NCBI GenBank assembly: GCA_015056865.1
Contig: SVFM01000005.1
Location: forward strand, 86,679-150,678
Source: Lachnospiraceae bacterium
GTDB taxonomy: Bacteria; Bacillota; Clostridia; Lachnospirales; Lachnospiraceae
DNA: 64,000 bases
Direction: 5' to 3'
Both the position numbers and the translations under genes were made by a program. The first letter of the stretch is position 1. Each line of letters opens with the position of its first letter. This document shows positions 28,388 through 38,241 of this stretch, piece after piece. The notes below the pieces were generated by a model that was not told the DNA's origin, did no database searches, and was given only the letters and a program-made list of their open reading frames with translations.

Positions 28388-28412
28388 ATCTTAACCTGTC
28401 TGCCGCCAAGGT

Positions 28413-29132
28413 CTATTCCAGTATATTGGAAGTAAGATAATCCACACCCCAGGAAACCAGCCTTTCTGCCTCCTCTTTATTGTCAACAGTCCAACAGTTG
28501 ACCTCAATATTATTTTCATGCAGGGTATCTAACAGTTCCTTTGAAAGTCCCTGATAGTGGATGTCCAGATCCAATTTATTTTCCACAAGTTTACGAATCA
28601 GCTCGTCGTCACAGTTGCCAGTTAAAAACTGTGCCTTCTGTCCAGGTTCCAATCTTTTTACATCAATAAGATTATCCCAGCTAAAAGAAATAAAAATCAC
28701 ACCATTTAAATAATCCAATGCTTTGATTTTATTTATGATCAACCCAATGTCTTCTGGAGACATCCGGTTCTTCAGTTCCAAAATCGCTTTTTTGTCGTAC
28801 TTTTTACAGATGTTTATGTAATCTGTAAGAACCGGAATACGCAGATCGGTTCGGTAACTGCCGGGAACTTTATCATAAAGAGGAATGCTTTGCAATTCTT
28901 CTAGGGAAGACTCCTCCACCAAGGCATTCACTCCAGACACACGGGATGTATTATCGTCATGTACAACTGCTATCTGTTTGTCTCTGGTCACATGAACGTC
29001 CGTTTCAATACCGTAATAACTTCTGTTACCTGCCGCTACAAAAGCCGCCACAGTATTCTCCATCTCCAACCCGCTTACGCCTCTGTGGGCAATCATTTTT
29101 GTGTTTTTATGATCTACGGAAATAGTGTTCAT
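28413..29132 (-). CDS. Glycerophosphodiester phosphodiesterase
   Basis: Hydrolyses deacylated phospholipids to glycerol-3-phosphate and an alcohol. It has 239 residues of the GDPD TIM barrel. The catalytic N-terminal block IAHRGVSGLEMENT and the metal-binding GIETDVHVTRDKQIAVVHDD are present. The C-terminal NCWTVDNKEEAERLVSWGVD is typical. There is no signal peptide, so it should act in the cytoplasm. It follows the SulP gene by 23 bp and ends at a clear terminator. Confidence 0.95.
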   Translation of the reverse strand: MNTISVDHKNTKMIAHRGVSGLEMENTVAAFVAAGNRSYYGIETDVHVTRDKQIAVVHDDNTSRVSGVNALVEESSLEELQSIPLYDKVPGSYRTDLRIPVLTDYINICKKYDKKAILELKNRMSPEDIGLIINKIKALDYLNGVIFISFSWDNLIDVKRLEPGQKAQFLTGNCDDELIRKLVENKLDLDIHYQGLSKELLDTLHENNIEVNCWTVDNKEEAERLVSWGVDYLTSNILE

Positions 29133-29155
29133 GGAATACTCCTTCCTTTAACTTG

Positions 29156-30805
29156 TTATTTCTTTCCTTCTGCCAATTTTAAAGCATCGTCAATATGTGC
29201 ACAGATATTTTCTTCTCCAACCTTCTCAATAAAGCCGTTCTTACGCATGATCTTCATGGGCTGTTCATTTACATGAGAAAGAATCAATGTCACCTCTTTT
29301 TTCCGGCACTGGGCATACAAAGATTCCAGATTCTGCATGGCAGTTGCATCAATGGCTCCTACGCTTCTCATGCGCAGGATCAGACAATTCATACTTTCCT
29401 CTACGCCGATCTGCAGAATTTTATCCGCCGCACCAAAAAACATAGGTCCGCTGATCTCATACACAAAGGTATTTTCCGGCACCTTTCTAAGCGTAATGCT
29501 GTCCGGATCATTTTCATCATCCACGTACTTCCAGCTCTTCACTTCTGTCACATCGGTCATCCGCTTCATGAACAATACCAGTGCAAGCACCAGGCCAACT
29601 GCGATAGCAACAACCAGATCAAATACAATGGTCAGCACAAAAGTAACCACTAGTACCAGAACATCACTCTTGGGCGCACTCTTGCACAGATGCAGGAATT
29701 TACGCCACTCAGACATATTGTAAGCAACCATGAACAGGATTGCTGCAATGGCGGGCATAGGGATCAGTGCCGCATAAGGCATCAGAACAAGCAGGATCAA
29801 CAAAAGTGTCACTGCATGTACCATGCCGGCAATAGGAGTCCTGCCTCCGTTCTTAATATTGGCAGCGGTTCTGGCAATGGCACCGGTTGCAGGGATACCG
29901 CCAAAAAGTACAGAGGCAATGTTACCTGCGCCCTGAGCCACCAATTCCATATTGGAACGATGACGGCTGCCGATCATTCCATCCGCTACTACGCAGGATA
30001 GTAAAGATTCAATAGCAGCCAACAATGCGATGGTAAAGGCATCCGGTAAAACCTTCTGCACTGTCTCCAGACTAAAAGCGGGCAAGGAAGGTGTGGGCAG
30101 TCCACCGGAAATCTCATACAGATCTCCTATGGTATTTACCGGAAGCTTGAATACACTTACCAAGCCAATACTCACCAGCACTGCGATCAGTGAAGGGGGA
30201 ATTCTCTTTAAAAATCCGGGCAGATAAGGCCAGCCAATCAGTATCACCATACATACCGCTCCCACTGCCAGGGCCCACCAGTTTGTGGTTCCAATAAAGG
30301 CAAACACCGCCTCCAACTTCTCCATGGTTTCTACCAGAGGTTTTTCTGAAACAATACTTAGACCCAGAAAATCCTTGATCTGTCCCACCAGAATGGTCAC
30401 CGCAATACCGGAGGTAAATCCCACAGTAATGGTTGCCGGAATGAATTTGATCAGGCTGCCCAGTCTGAGCACACCCATCAGCACCAGGAAGATGCCTGCC
30501 AGTATGGTTGCCGTTATCAGTCCGTCCATGCCATTTTCAGCTACCACTCCGGCCACGATGGTGGCAAAAGCTGCCGTGGGTCCTGCTATCTGTACCCGGC
30601 TGCCACCCAAAAATGAAATCACAAATCCAGCAATAATGGCTGTATAAATACCTTTTTCCGGTGTCACGCCGGAAGCCAGAGCCAGTGCAATAGAAAGGGG
30701 CAAAGCAATAATTGCCACGATAATGCCGGCGATCACATCTTTAACAAACTGCTCTTTTGTGTAGGTTTTCATCACTGAAAACAACTTTGGTTTTAACTTA
30801 TCCAT
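29156..30805 (-). CDS. SulP-family anion permease with STAS domain
   Basis: Membrane transporter of the SLC26/SulP family, 549 residues from the ATG at 30805 (AGGAGT at 7 nt; a longer frame runs into miaB and lacks such a signal). The transport domain covers about 15-410, with GGSRVQIAGPTAAFATIVAG as the substrate-binding region. The STAS domain follows (about 440-540; ILRMRSVGAIDATAMQNLES). Sulfate is the default substrate, but bicarbonate or other anions are equally possible. Confidence 0.93.
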   Translation of the reverse strand: MDKLKPKLFSVMKTYTKEQFVKDVIAGIIVAIIALPLSIALALASGVTPEKGIYTAIIAGFVISFLGGSRVQIAGPTAAFATIVAGVVAENGMDGLITATILAGIFLVLMGVLRLGSLIKFIPATITVGFTSGIAVTILVGQIKDFLGLSIVSEKPLVETMEKLEAVFAFIGTTNWWALAVGAVCMVILIGWPYLPGFLKRIPPSLIAVLVSIGLVSVFKLPVNTIGDLYEISGGLPTPSLPAFSLETVQKVLPDAFTIALLAAIESLLSCVVADGMIGSRHRSNMELVAQGAGNIASVLFGGIPATGAIARTAANIKNGGRTPIAGMVHAVTLLLILLVLMPYAALIPMPAIAAILFMVAYNMSEWRKFLHLCKSAPKSDVLVLVVTFVLTIVFDLVVAIAVGLVLALVLFMKRMTDVTEVKSWKYVDDENDPDSITLRKVPENTFVYEISGPMFFGAADKILQIGVEESMNCLILRMRSVGAIDATAMQNLESLYAQCRKKEVTLILSHVNEQPMKIMRKNGFIEKVGEENICAHIDDALKLAEGKK

Positions 30806-30828
30806 TTTCCCACTCCTCATATGTGTTT

Positions 30829-32286
30829 TCAGGGCACTTGGTGTCCCATATAATAAAAGCCATAACAATCTTCCAGTTTAACATTTACCAGAGAACCAAT
30901 CAGGGAAGGATCTCCCGGAAAGTGAACCAGCGTATTGTTGGACATCCGTCCGGTTAAAAGAGCGGGATCCTGTTCGTTGATCTCCTCTACCAGTACCATG
31001 GCATTTTGTCCCTGGAAACGTTTCACCTGCTGTTTGGCCATATCCTGTACTGCTTTTAAAACCTTGTCAAAACCTTCCTTTACCACTTCCGGAGGTACCT
31101 GATCGGGCATAACTGCCGCAGGCGTTCCTGTGCGGGGCGAATAGATGAAAGTAAAGGCATTATCATATTCCACCTGCTTGATCACATCAATGGTTTCTTC
31201 CACATCCGCCATGGTTTCCCCGGGAAAGCCCACGATAATATCTGTGGTCAGTGAAATGTCCGGTATTTCCTGTTTGATGCGTTTGGCAAGTGCAAGGTAC
31301 TGCTCCTTGGTATATCTTCGGTTCATAGCCTGCAGGATCCGTGTGGAACCGGACTGCAGCGGAAGATGCAAATGCCTGCAGATCTTTTTGGAATGTTTCA
31401 TCACCTGGATCAATTCTTCCGACAAGTCCTTGGGATGAGAGGTCATAAAACGGATCCGTTTCAGCCCGTCTATCTTTTCAATCTCCTGCAAAAGCTGGGC
31501 AAAGGTCATGGGCTCCTCCAGATTCTTTCCGTAGGAATTTACGTTCTGCCCCAGCAGCATGATCTCCACCACACCTTCGGCCACCGCAGACTCTATCTCC
31601 CGAATAATATCCTCCGGTTTGCGGCTTCGCTCCCTGCCGCGCACGTAAGGCACAATGCAATAGCTGCAAAAATTATTACAGCCAAACATAATATTGATAC
31701 CTGTTTTAAAGGGATATTTTCGCTCTGAAGGCAGATCCTCCACAATTTTATCTGTATCCTCCCAGATATCTATCACCATACTCTGATTCTCGAATACTGC
31801 ATTCAGAAGTTCCGCAAATTTATAGATGTTATGGGTGCCAAACACCAAATCCACAAATCCATAACTTTCCTTAAGCTTTTCAATCACAGAAGGCTCCTGC
31901 ATCATACAGCCGCACAGGGCGATTTTCATATAGGGATTTTTCTTTTTTCTGTTTTTCAGAGTGCCCAGCCTGCCGTAAAGCCGCTGATTGGCATTTTCTC
32001 TGACAGTACATGTGTTAAAGATCACAAAATCCGCATGTTCATCCTCTGTAATATCGTATCCGGCCTGTAAAAGAATTCCCACCAATTTTTCAGAGTCCCT
32101 GGCGTTCATCTGGCAACCGAAGGTGGTCACACAGCAAGTAGGTTTTCGCCCCAGACTCTTTGTCAGTTCCCTCACGTGGGCACGTACTTTTGCCATGAAA
32201 AAATACTGTCTGTCCGGTTCTGTCCCAGGCGGCTGACCATGGATATCGATCTCCCGGACAATCTGATCTATCTCATATCTGTTCAT
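30829..32286 (-). CDS. miaB: tRNA-2-methylthio-N6-dimethylallyladenosine synthase
   Basis: Radical-SAM methylthiotransferase acting on i6A37 of tRNA, the step after MiaA. It has 485 residues. The N-terminal UPF0004 domain holds an FeS cluster through CQMNARDSE, CTVRENA and CGCMMQEP. The radical-SAM motif is CNNFCSYC, in NIMFGCNNFCSYCIVPYVRG, and a TRAM domain ends the protein. In many Firmicutes miaB lies just upstream of mutS; here SulP, GDPD and region A intervene. Confidence 0.97.
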   Translation of the reverse strand: MNRYEIDQIVREIDIHGQPPGTEPDRQYFFMAKVRAHVRELTKSLGRKPTCCVTTFGCQMNARDSEKLVGILLQAGYDITEDEHADFVIFNTCTVRENANQRLYGRLGTLKNRKKKNPYMKIALCGCMMQEPSVIEKLKESYGFVDLVFGTHNIYKFAELLNAVFENQSMVIDIWEDTDKIVEDLPSERKYPFKTGINIMFGCNNFCSYCIVPYVRGRERSRKPEDIIREIESAVAEGVVEIMLLGQNVNSYGKNLEEPMTFAQLLQEIEKIDGLKRIRFMTSHPKDLSEELIQVMKHSKKICRHLHLPLQSGSTRILQAMNRRYTKEQYLALAKRIKQEIPDISLTTDIIVGFPGETMADVEETIDVIKQVEYDNAFTFIYSPRTGTPAAVMPDQVPPEVVKEGFDKVLKAVQDMAKQQVKRFQGQNAMVLVEEINEQDPALLTGRMSNNTLVHFPGDPSLIGSLVNVKLEDCYGFYYMGHQVP

Positions 32287-32319
32287 ATTTTATCTTGCCT
32301 TTCCAAGCGGGTATCTTTT

Positions 32320-33567
32320 TTATTTACGAACCTGGCCTTTACCTTCCACAGTGTATTTGTAAGAGGTCAGCTCCTTAAGTCCCATAGGACCTCTTGCATG
32401 CAGTTTCTGTGTACTGATTCCGATCTCTGCACCAAAACCAAACTCAAATCCATCCGTAAAACGGGTGGATGCATTCACATACACACAGGCCGCATCCACT
32501 TCATTTAAAAAAGTTTCTGCATGGGCCGGATTTTCCGTAATAATAGCATCAGAATGTTTGGTGTTATAACGATTGATATGTGCAATGGCTTCCTCTACAC
32601 TGCCGACAGTCTTCATAGACACAATGTAATCCAGGTATTCTCTGCCATAGTCTTCCTCTGTTGCAGGGATACAGTCGCTTAATACACTGCAAACCTGCTC
32701 ATCTCCGCGCATTTCCACATTTTTCTCTCTCAGCGCCTTGGCCAAAACAGGCAAAAAAGCATCCTTTACTTTCTCATGGATCACCAGAGATTCACAGGCA
32801 TTGCAGACACCGATCCGCTGGGTCTTGGCATTCAAAATAATTTCTGTAGCCATATCCAGATCCGCAGATTCATCCACATAAATGTGACAATTGCCTGTTC
32901 CCGTCTCGATCACAGGTATGGTGCTGTTTTCCACCACAGTACGGATTAGCCCCGCTCCTCCTCTGGGAATCAACACATCCACATAGGCATTCAGTTTCAT
33001 AAACGCCTGGGTCACTGCCCTGTCCGTATCGCCAATGATCTGGATCCCATCCGGCGTCACCCCGGCCTCCAAAAGAGCATCCCGTAACACACGGGTGATT
33101 TCCAGATTGGAGCAAATCGCATCACTGCCTCCCTTTAAGATGACCGCGTTTCCTGTTTTAAAGCAAAGCCCAAAGGCATCAGCGGTCACATTGGGTCTGG
33201 ACTCATAAATAATACCGATCACCCCCAAAGGCACCCGACGTTTTTGTATCTTCAGACCGTTTGGACGTTCAAAACTTTCCAACACTTCCCCCACCGGATC
33301 CGGCAAAGCAGCAATCTGACGCAGCCCCTCTGCCATAGAATGAATGCGCTGTGATGTGAGCCGCAGTCTGTCCAAAAGTCCGGGATGCATACCTGCCTTT
33401 TCACCGGCGGTAATATCTTTTGCATTTTCCTGTAAAATGCGCTCCTGCTCAGCAATCAATCTATCTGCCGCAAGCTCCAGGGCCTTGTTTTTTTCTTCCT
33501 CTGTCAGCTTTTGTAACAGATATTTGGCTTCCAGGGCTCTCTTACCCATCTGTATCAAATCAGTCAT
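32320..33567 (-). CDS. proA: Glutamate-5-semialdehyde dehydrogenase
   Basis: NADPH-dependent reduction of glutamyl-5-phosphate in proline synthesis. It has 415 residues of the ALDH fold. The catalytic cysteine lies in [34 protein letters not shown] and [11 protein letters not shown] form the cofactor site. It is the last gene of a unit that starts with proB and also contains a DUF896 gene and the formyl-THF cyclo-ligase gene. Confidence 0.97.
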   Translation of the reverse strand: MTDLIQMGKRALEAKYLLQKLTEEEKNKALELAADRLIAEQERILQENAKDITAGEKAGMHPGLLDRLRLTSQRIHSMAEGLRQIAALPDPVGEVLESFERPNGLKIQKRRVPLGVIGIIYESRPNVTADAFGLCFKTGNAVILKGGSDAICSNLEITRVLRDALLEAGVTPDGIQIIGDTDRAVTQAFMKLNAYVDVLIPRGGAGLIRTVVENSTIPVIETGTGNCHIYVDESADLDMATEIILNAKTQRIGVCNACESLVIHEKVKDAFLPVLAKALREKNVEMRGDEQVCSVLSDCIPATEEDYGREYLDYIVSMKTVGSVEEAIAHINRYNTKHSDAIITENPAHAETFLNEVDAACVYVNASTRFTDGFEFGFGAEIGISTQKLHARGPMGLKELTSYKYTVEGKGQVRK

Positions 33568-33619
33568 TCTAATCTCCCTATCCTTTCCTTCTTCAGAATT
33601 TCGCCGATCAGCTCCACGC

Positions 33620-34168
33620 TTAAAAGCAGATCACCTGTCCGGGTCGAATATCCCACTCCTTCGCCGGGATATGATCCACCATCTGACACTGATATCCGAT
33701 AGCTATGGTGCGCATCCATGCCTTATCCTGCAAATACCGATCATAATAGCCTCCCCCATAACCTATGCGATTGCGGCTGTGATCAAATGCCACTCCCGGC
33801 ATGATCATCAAAGTTCTGTCTGCCAGCTGCTCTGATGCAGGATAAACCCCGGTATCTCCCATAGGTTCACGAATCCCACGATATCCTTCTTTCAGGTCAT
33901 CAGACCTATCTATCTGATAAAATGTTATGTTCTTATCTTCCACTTTGGGTAGATAGACCTTTTTACCGCTTCTGAGTGCCTCCTCAAGAAGGAGATCTGT
34001 GCTGATCTCGCTGCCATAGCTTGCAAAAAGAAGCAAATATTCTGCTCCATAATACCACTGATGTCCCAATATCTTTTCTGTCACCAGAATATCGCCGCGC
34101 CCGCGCTCCTGCACGGACAACTGATCACGCAGCGTCAGGATCTGTCTGCGAAGTGTACACTTATCCAA
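33620..34168 (-). CDS. 5-formyltetrahydrofolate cyclo-ligase
   Basis: ATP-dependent conversion of 5-formyl-THF to 5,10-methenyl-THF. It has 182 residues. The ATP/Mg site is [11 protein letters not shown] near the C-terminus. Upstream are [19 protein letters not shown] and [16 protein letters not shown], and [18 protein letters not shown] precedes the active loop. It lies between the DUF896 and proA genes. The window also codes for FolD and formate-THF ligase at 54-56 kb. Confidence 0.93.
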   Translation of the reverse strand: MDKCTLRRQILTLRDQLSVQERGRGDILVTEKILGHQWYYGAEYLLLFASYGSEISTDLLLEEALRSGKKVYLPKVEDKNITFYQIDRSDDLKEGYRGIREPMGDTGVYPASEQLADRTLMIMPGVAFDHSRNRIGYGGGYYDRYLQDKAWMRTIAIGYQCQMVDHIPAKEWDIRPGQVICF

Positions 34169-34186
34169 AGGTCTTGTCCGCCTTTC

Positions 34187-34405
34187 TTACTTGGTGCGGC
34201 CGAATTTCTCGCCCAAATTTTCAATGCTTCCGTCGGCATTTTTGATATCAATATTATTCAGCTGACCCCGAAGATTGGCTCTGACATTTTCAATATACTC
34301 TTTGCGAAGGGCTGCCTGTTCTGCTTTTTCTTCCTCCGTCAGTCCTTCCTGTTTTGATTTGTGATATAAAGCATTGATCCTTGCTATTTTCTGCTCCAAA
34401 TTCAT
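34187..34405 (-). CDS. DUF896 small helical protein (YnzC family)
   Basis: 72-residue protein with the family signature IARINALYHKSKQEGLTEEE and a second helix LRKEYIENVRANLRGQLNN. Family members form small helical bundles and have no firm function; some are under SOS control in Bacillus. Here the gene sits 12 bp after proB, inside the proline unit. Confidence 0.92.
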   Translation of the reverse strand: MNLEQKIARINALYHKSKQEGLTEEEKAEQAALRKEYIENVRANLRGQLNNIDIKNADGSIENLGEKFGRTK

Positions 34406-34417
34406 TTCTTTTCCTCA

Positions 34418-35302
34418 CTACTTGTGCAAGTTGTTTACAAAGTCAACCAGTTCAAAGGCCTCATCCTTATGCGCCATAAACAAAGTACCCTCATTCTCTC
34501 CTGAGATCAACCTGTGCAGTATCCCCACATCCCTGCTGTTTGCAATGATCATGTCGGTGCCGGAACAAGTGGCTATTTTGGCAGCGACCATCTTGGTATT
34601 CATACCGCCGGTACCCACATTACTGCCTGTGCTGGCTTTGCCCATATTCATGTATTCCTCGGTCAGGGTCTCCACCACTTCGATAAACTTTGCATCCGGA
34701 TTTTTGCGGGGATCATCAGTATACAGACCATCAATGTCTGACAGCAGGATCAACAGATCCGCATCCACCAAAGCCGCCACGATTGCTGACAGGGTGTCAT
34801 TATCACCGATCAGGGTATCGTTTTCCCCCACATGGATCTCATAGGTGGCTATGGTATCGTTTTCATTTACAACAGGAATGATACCCATTTCCAGAAGTTT
34901 TGAAAATGTGTTGTGTGCATTGAAACGATTGTGATCATCCACAATGGTATTTTTGGTCATCAATATCTGTGCGGCAATCTGATTGTACTCCGCAAAGAGC
35001 TTCTGATAGGTCATCATCAGGATTGCCTGTCCCACAGCGGCGCAGGCCTGCTTGAAAGCCAAAGGATTGTCCCCCTGCAGATCCTTTCCGGCGACGCCTA
35101 CAGCCTTCTTTCCTGCCGCAATGGCGCCGGAAGTCACCAAAACCACATCCTTCCCTTGGTTTCTGATATCACAAAGCTGGCGCACCAACTTCTCCAGCTT
35201 AATATAATCCAGGTCTCCTGTCTCAGGGTGCTGGAGGGAAGAAGAACCGATCTTGACTACGATCCTCTGTTTATTTTTCATTGCTTCACGATAATCTTTC
35301 AT
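34418..35302 (-). CDS. proB: Glutamate 5-kinase
   Basis: First step of proline synthesis, phosphorylating glutamate. It has 294 residues from the ATG at 35302, supported by GGAGG 7 nt upstream; the frame runs 17 codons further without support. The amino-acid kinase domain shows RIVVKIGSSSL, VLVTSGAIAAGKKAVG, GENDTLIGDNDTLSAIVAAL, and TGGMNTKMVAAKIAT. The C-terminal PUA domain of longer enzymes is absent. No upstream T-box was seen in the 54-bp gap. Confidence 0.96.
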   Translation of the reverse strand: MKDYREAMKNKQRIVVKIGSSSLQHPETGDLDYIKLEKLVRQLCDIRNQGKDVVLVTSGAIAAGKKAVGVAGKDLQGDNPLAFKQACAAVGQAILMMTYQKLFAEYNQIAAQILMTKNTIVDDHNRFNAHNTFSKLLEMGIIPVVNENDTIATYEIHVGENDTLIGDNDTLSAIVAALVDADLLILLSDIDGLYTDDPRKNPDAKFIEVVETLTEEYMNMGKASTGSNVGTGGMNTKMVAAKIATCSGTDMIIANSRDVGILHRLISGENEGTLFMAHKDEAFELVDFVNNLHK

Positions 35303-35356
35303 ATGTAAACCTCCCCGGGCAATCTCATACCATTCTACTTGATTGCAAATCATTCG

Positions 35357-36982
35357 TCAATCCCGGAATGCACAATACTGGCCCGCAATCTTTTCAGCAA
35401 TATAGATTCCGTCCATAGCAGCCGAAGTGATCCCTCCGGCGTATCCAGCCCCTTCACCGCAGGGGTACAATCCCCTGAAGGATGACTGTCCTGTTTGATC
35501 TCTGACAATCCTTACCGGGGAAGAGGTTCTGCTCTCCACACCTGCCAAAAGGGTTTCCGGTGCATTAAATCCCGGTAAGATACTCCCAAACTGTTCCATG
35601 CCTTCCACAAAAGCCAGGTTGCAGGCCTGGGGAAGAATTTGGGTAAGATCTGCAAAAGTCCATTCTCCTTTGATACAGGGTTCATAGCCACCCTGTTCAT
35701 CCATAGTGGCCTCCTTTTCCCCGGAAACAGCAGCCTGAAAGCTACCGTAAGTCTGTACAGGCACCTTTCCCTTCCCCGCTTGATAAGCATGCTCTTCTAA
35801 TCTGCGCTGAAAGGCAATACCGGCCAAAGGATGATCACTCTCAAAATCTTCCGGTGTCACTGAAACAATAATGGCACTGTTTGCATTCTTTCCATCTCTG
35901 CCGGAGTAACTCATGCCGTTTACAGCCAGTCGTCCAGACTCCGAGGAGGCATTGACCACATATCCTCCCGGACACATGCAGAAGGAATAGACGCCCCGGC
36001 CCAAAGAGGTCTGGGCTGTTAATTTATAGGACGCAGCAGGAAGTTTAGCTCCGCCGTCTATCTTATCCATATCTCCATACTGGGTTTTATCAATCATGGC
36101 TTGAGGATGCTCCACACGCAGACCAACTGCAAAAGATTTAGCCTCCATCGGAATCTTTCTGGAATCAAGCATGGCAAAGGTATCTCTGGCACTGTGTCCC
36201 ATGGCCAGCACCAGCTGTTCACAGGGCATGATTTCGCCGTGGTTGATCTGAACATGAGTTAATCGTCCCTGTTCAATGATCAGATCAGTCAGTTCATTGG
36301 AAAAATGAACTTCTCCTCCCCACTCTATGATGCGTCTTCGCATCTCTTTTACCACACTGCGCAAAATATCCGTGCCGATATGAGGCTTGTTCTCGTATAA
36401 TATTTCCTTTGGAGCGCCGCATTCATGGAAGATCTCTAATACTTTTCTGCCTTTTCCATCCTTATCTTTGATCAAAGTATTTAACTTTCCATCGGAAAAG
36501 GTACCTGCACCACCCTCCCCGAATTGTACGTTGGACTGGGGATCCAGTTTCCCTGTTTGCCAGAATCTTTCCACGTCCACCTGTCTGGCGTCAACATCCT
36601 TACCGCGCTCTAATAAGATAGGACGATATCCATGTTTTGCCAAAAAATACCCGCAAAAAAGCCCGGCAGGTCCCGTTCCCACGATGACCGGCCGATGCTG
36701 CAGAGGCTCTTTTCCCACTGCCGGAAATACATATTCTATGGTTTCTGCCAAAGTAACCTGGGGTTGATTTGCACGTTTTACTAATTTCGCCTCCTGGGCA
36801 GCCTCTATCTCTACCACGTAACTGTACCAAATGTCAGGCTTTTTCCTGGCATCGATAGACTGCTTTACAATGCGCAGCTGTAAAATATCTTCCACCTTAA
36901 TCTTTAAAAGTTTTGCCGCCTTTTCATACAGCATCCTTTCCTCTGTCCCCGGCCGCAATTTGATCTGACTGATCCGTATCAT
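35357..36982 (-). CDS. FAD-dependent dehydrogenase (COG2509-type)
   Basis: 541-residue flavoprotein of unknown substrate. The ATG at 36982 overlaps the stop of the upstream gene (ATGA), and the frame continues 19 codons upstream inside that gene. An N-terminal ferredoxin-like domain (about 1-85) is followed by the FAD motif VIVGTGPAGLFCGYFLAKHG and GEGGAGTFSDGKLNT. The C-terminal GLYPCGEGAGYAGGITSAA binds FAD. The family is widespread in Clostridia without an assigned reaction. Confidence 0.88.
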   Translation of the reverse strand: MIRISQIKLRPGTEERMLYEKAAKLLKIKVEDILQLRIVKQSIDARKKPDIWYSYVVEIEAAQEAKLVKRANQPQVTLAETIEYVFPAVGKEPLQHRPVIVGTGPAGLFCGYFLAKHGYRPILLERGKDVDARQVDVERFWQTGKLDPQSNVQFGEGGAGTFSDGKLNTLIKDKDGKGRKVLEIFHECGAPKEILYENKPHIGTDILRSVVKEMRRRIIEWGGEVHFSNELTDLIIEQGRLTHVQINHGEIMPCEQLVLAMGHSARDTFAMLDSRKIPMEAKSFAVGLRVEHPQAMIDKTQYGDMDKIDGGAKLPAASYKLTAQTSLGRGVYSFCMCPGGYVVNASSESGRLAVNGMSYSGRDGKNANSAIIVSVTPEDFESDHPLAGIAFQRRLEEHAYQAGKGKVPVQTYGSFQAAVSGEKEATMDEQGGYEPCIKGEWTFADLTQILPQACNLAFVEGMEQFGSILPGFNAPETLLAGVESRTSSPVRIVRDQTGQSSFRGLYPCGEGAGYAGGITSAAMDGIYIAEKIAGQYCAFRD

Positions 36983-38220
36983 GCTTTCTTTCCTTTCGCG
37001 ACATTTTTTCCTGCCATGTAACCACTGCTCCAAGCCCACTGTAAATTATAGCCGCCACACTTTCCATCAATGTCCAAAATCTCTCCTGCAAAATAAACTC
37101 CAGGCATTTTCCGGGACTCAAGCTCCCGTGTTACCTCGGAAAAAGGCACACCCCCGGCAGTAACCTGAGCGTTTTCGAAAGAACCTGCAGCCTCCACGCT
37201 AAGATGCCACTGCTTACAAAGCAAAAGAAGTTTTTCCAGACTTTTTTTCTCCGTCTGACTGACCCTCTGATTTGACTTTAGGTTTATCTGTTTCATAAAA
37301 TATAGAGCCAGTTTTTTGTGGATCATTCCCAAAAGAAACTCTTCCAACGTCCGATGGAAAAAATCTTGTAAACGCTTTTGCATCAGCTGCCGAAATTGTT
37401 CCTCTGAATACTCCGGCATCAGATCAATCTTTACAGCTACAGCCTTCTTGTTCTTAAGCCCATAGGCCGCCATGCGGCTAAGCTGAAACACCACGATTCC
37501 GGATACGCCTACATCAGTCAGCTGTAGTTCTCCTTGCTCCTGTGCTACCACCTGTCCGTCTATCAATAACGTCACACAGGCTTTTGCTCTGACTCCTGAA
37601 ATAGCCTTAAAATCTTTCTGCTTACAACGAAGCTGTACAAGTGCCGGCACTGTGGGAACAATGGAGTGTCCCAGCTGCTTTGCCAACGTATATCCATTCC
37701 CATCGGATCCGGTCCCCGGCGCAGCGCATCCGCCGCAGGCCAGGATCACACTGTGACAGGAAAAATGATCATTTTGTGTATGTACTGTCAGTGCCTGTTC
37801 ACGAGATTTTCCACCTGATATTTTCAAAACCTTTTGATGGGTTTTCACTTCCACGCCCAGCTTGTCCAACTCCAAACGAAGCAGATCAAGCACCGTAGAT
37901 GCCTGCTCACTGGCCGGGTAAAGATATCCGTTTTTCTCTCGGATGAGCATGCCAAGAGAAGCAAAAAAGTCTTCTGCCTCTTCCACACCGAAAGTATTTA
38001 GTATGTTTTCTGCTGTGCTTAAATCTTCTCCATAATAATGAACTATCCCCATGTCACGATTGGAAAAATTACATTTCCCGTTGCCGGTAGCCAAAATCTT
38101 TTTCCCTACCCGGTCATTCCTCTCCAATAGGACTACCTGACAGCCTTCCCTGGCTGCGGCAATGGCTGCGGTCATACCGGCCGCTCCGCCGCCAACCACA
38201 AGAATCCTTCTTTGACTCAT
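36979..38220 (-). CDS. HI0933/YhiN-family flavoprotein
   Basis: 413-residue NAD(P)/FAD-dependent oxidoreductase of the family often called aminoacetone oxidase or BaiN-like. The dinucleotide motif VVGGGAAGMTAAIAAAREG is near the N-terminus. LATGNGKCNFSNRDM and ILACGGCAAPGTGSDGNGY are family hallmarks, and GEILDIDGKCGGYNLQWAWS lies at the C-terminus. Substrate unknown. It overlaps the next flavoprotein by 4 bp, so the two are probably made together. Confidence 0.92.
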   Translation of the reverse strand: MSQRRILVVGGGAAGMTAAIAAAREGCQVVLLERNDRVGKKILATGNGKCNFSNRDMGIVHYYGEDLSTAENILNTFGVEEAEDFFASLGMLIREKNGYLYPASEQASTVLDLLRLELDKLGVEVKTHQKVLKISGGKSREQALTVHTQNDHFSCHSVILACGGCAAPGTGSDGNGYTLAKQLGHSIVPTVPALVQLRCKQKDFKAISGVRAKACVTLLIDGQVVAQEQGELQLTDVGVSGIVVFQLSRMAAYGLKNKKAVAVKIDLMPEYSEEQFRQLMQKRLQDFFHRTLEEFLLGMIHKKLALYFMKQINLKSNQRVSQTEKKSLEKLLLLCKQWHLSVEAAGSFENAQVTAGGVPFSEVTRELESRKMPGVYFAGEILDIDGKCGGYNLQWAWSSGYMAGKNVAKGKKA

Positions 38221-38241
38221 ATACTACTTATCCTTTCCTCT

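Noticed and set aside
28203..28409. A 68-codon minus-strand frame after the GDPD gene
   Set aside because: No ribosome binding site, spans the terminator hairpin, and no family recognised; treated as intergenic.
35303..35356. T-box or proline-responsive leader before proB
   Set aside because: The gap is only 54 bp and shows no specifier-like or terminator structure.
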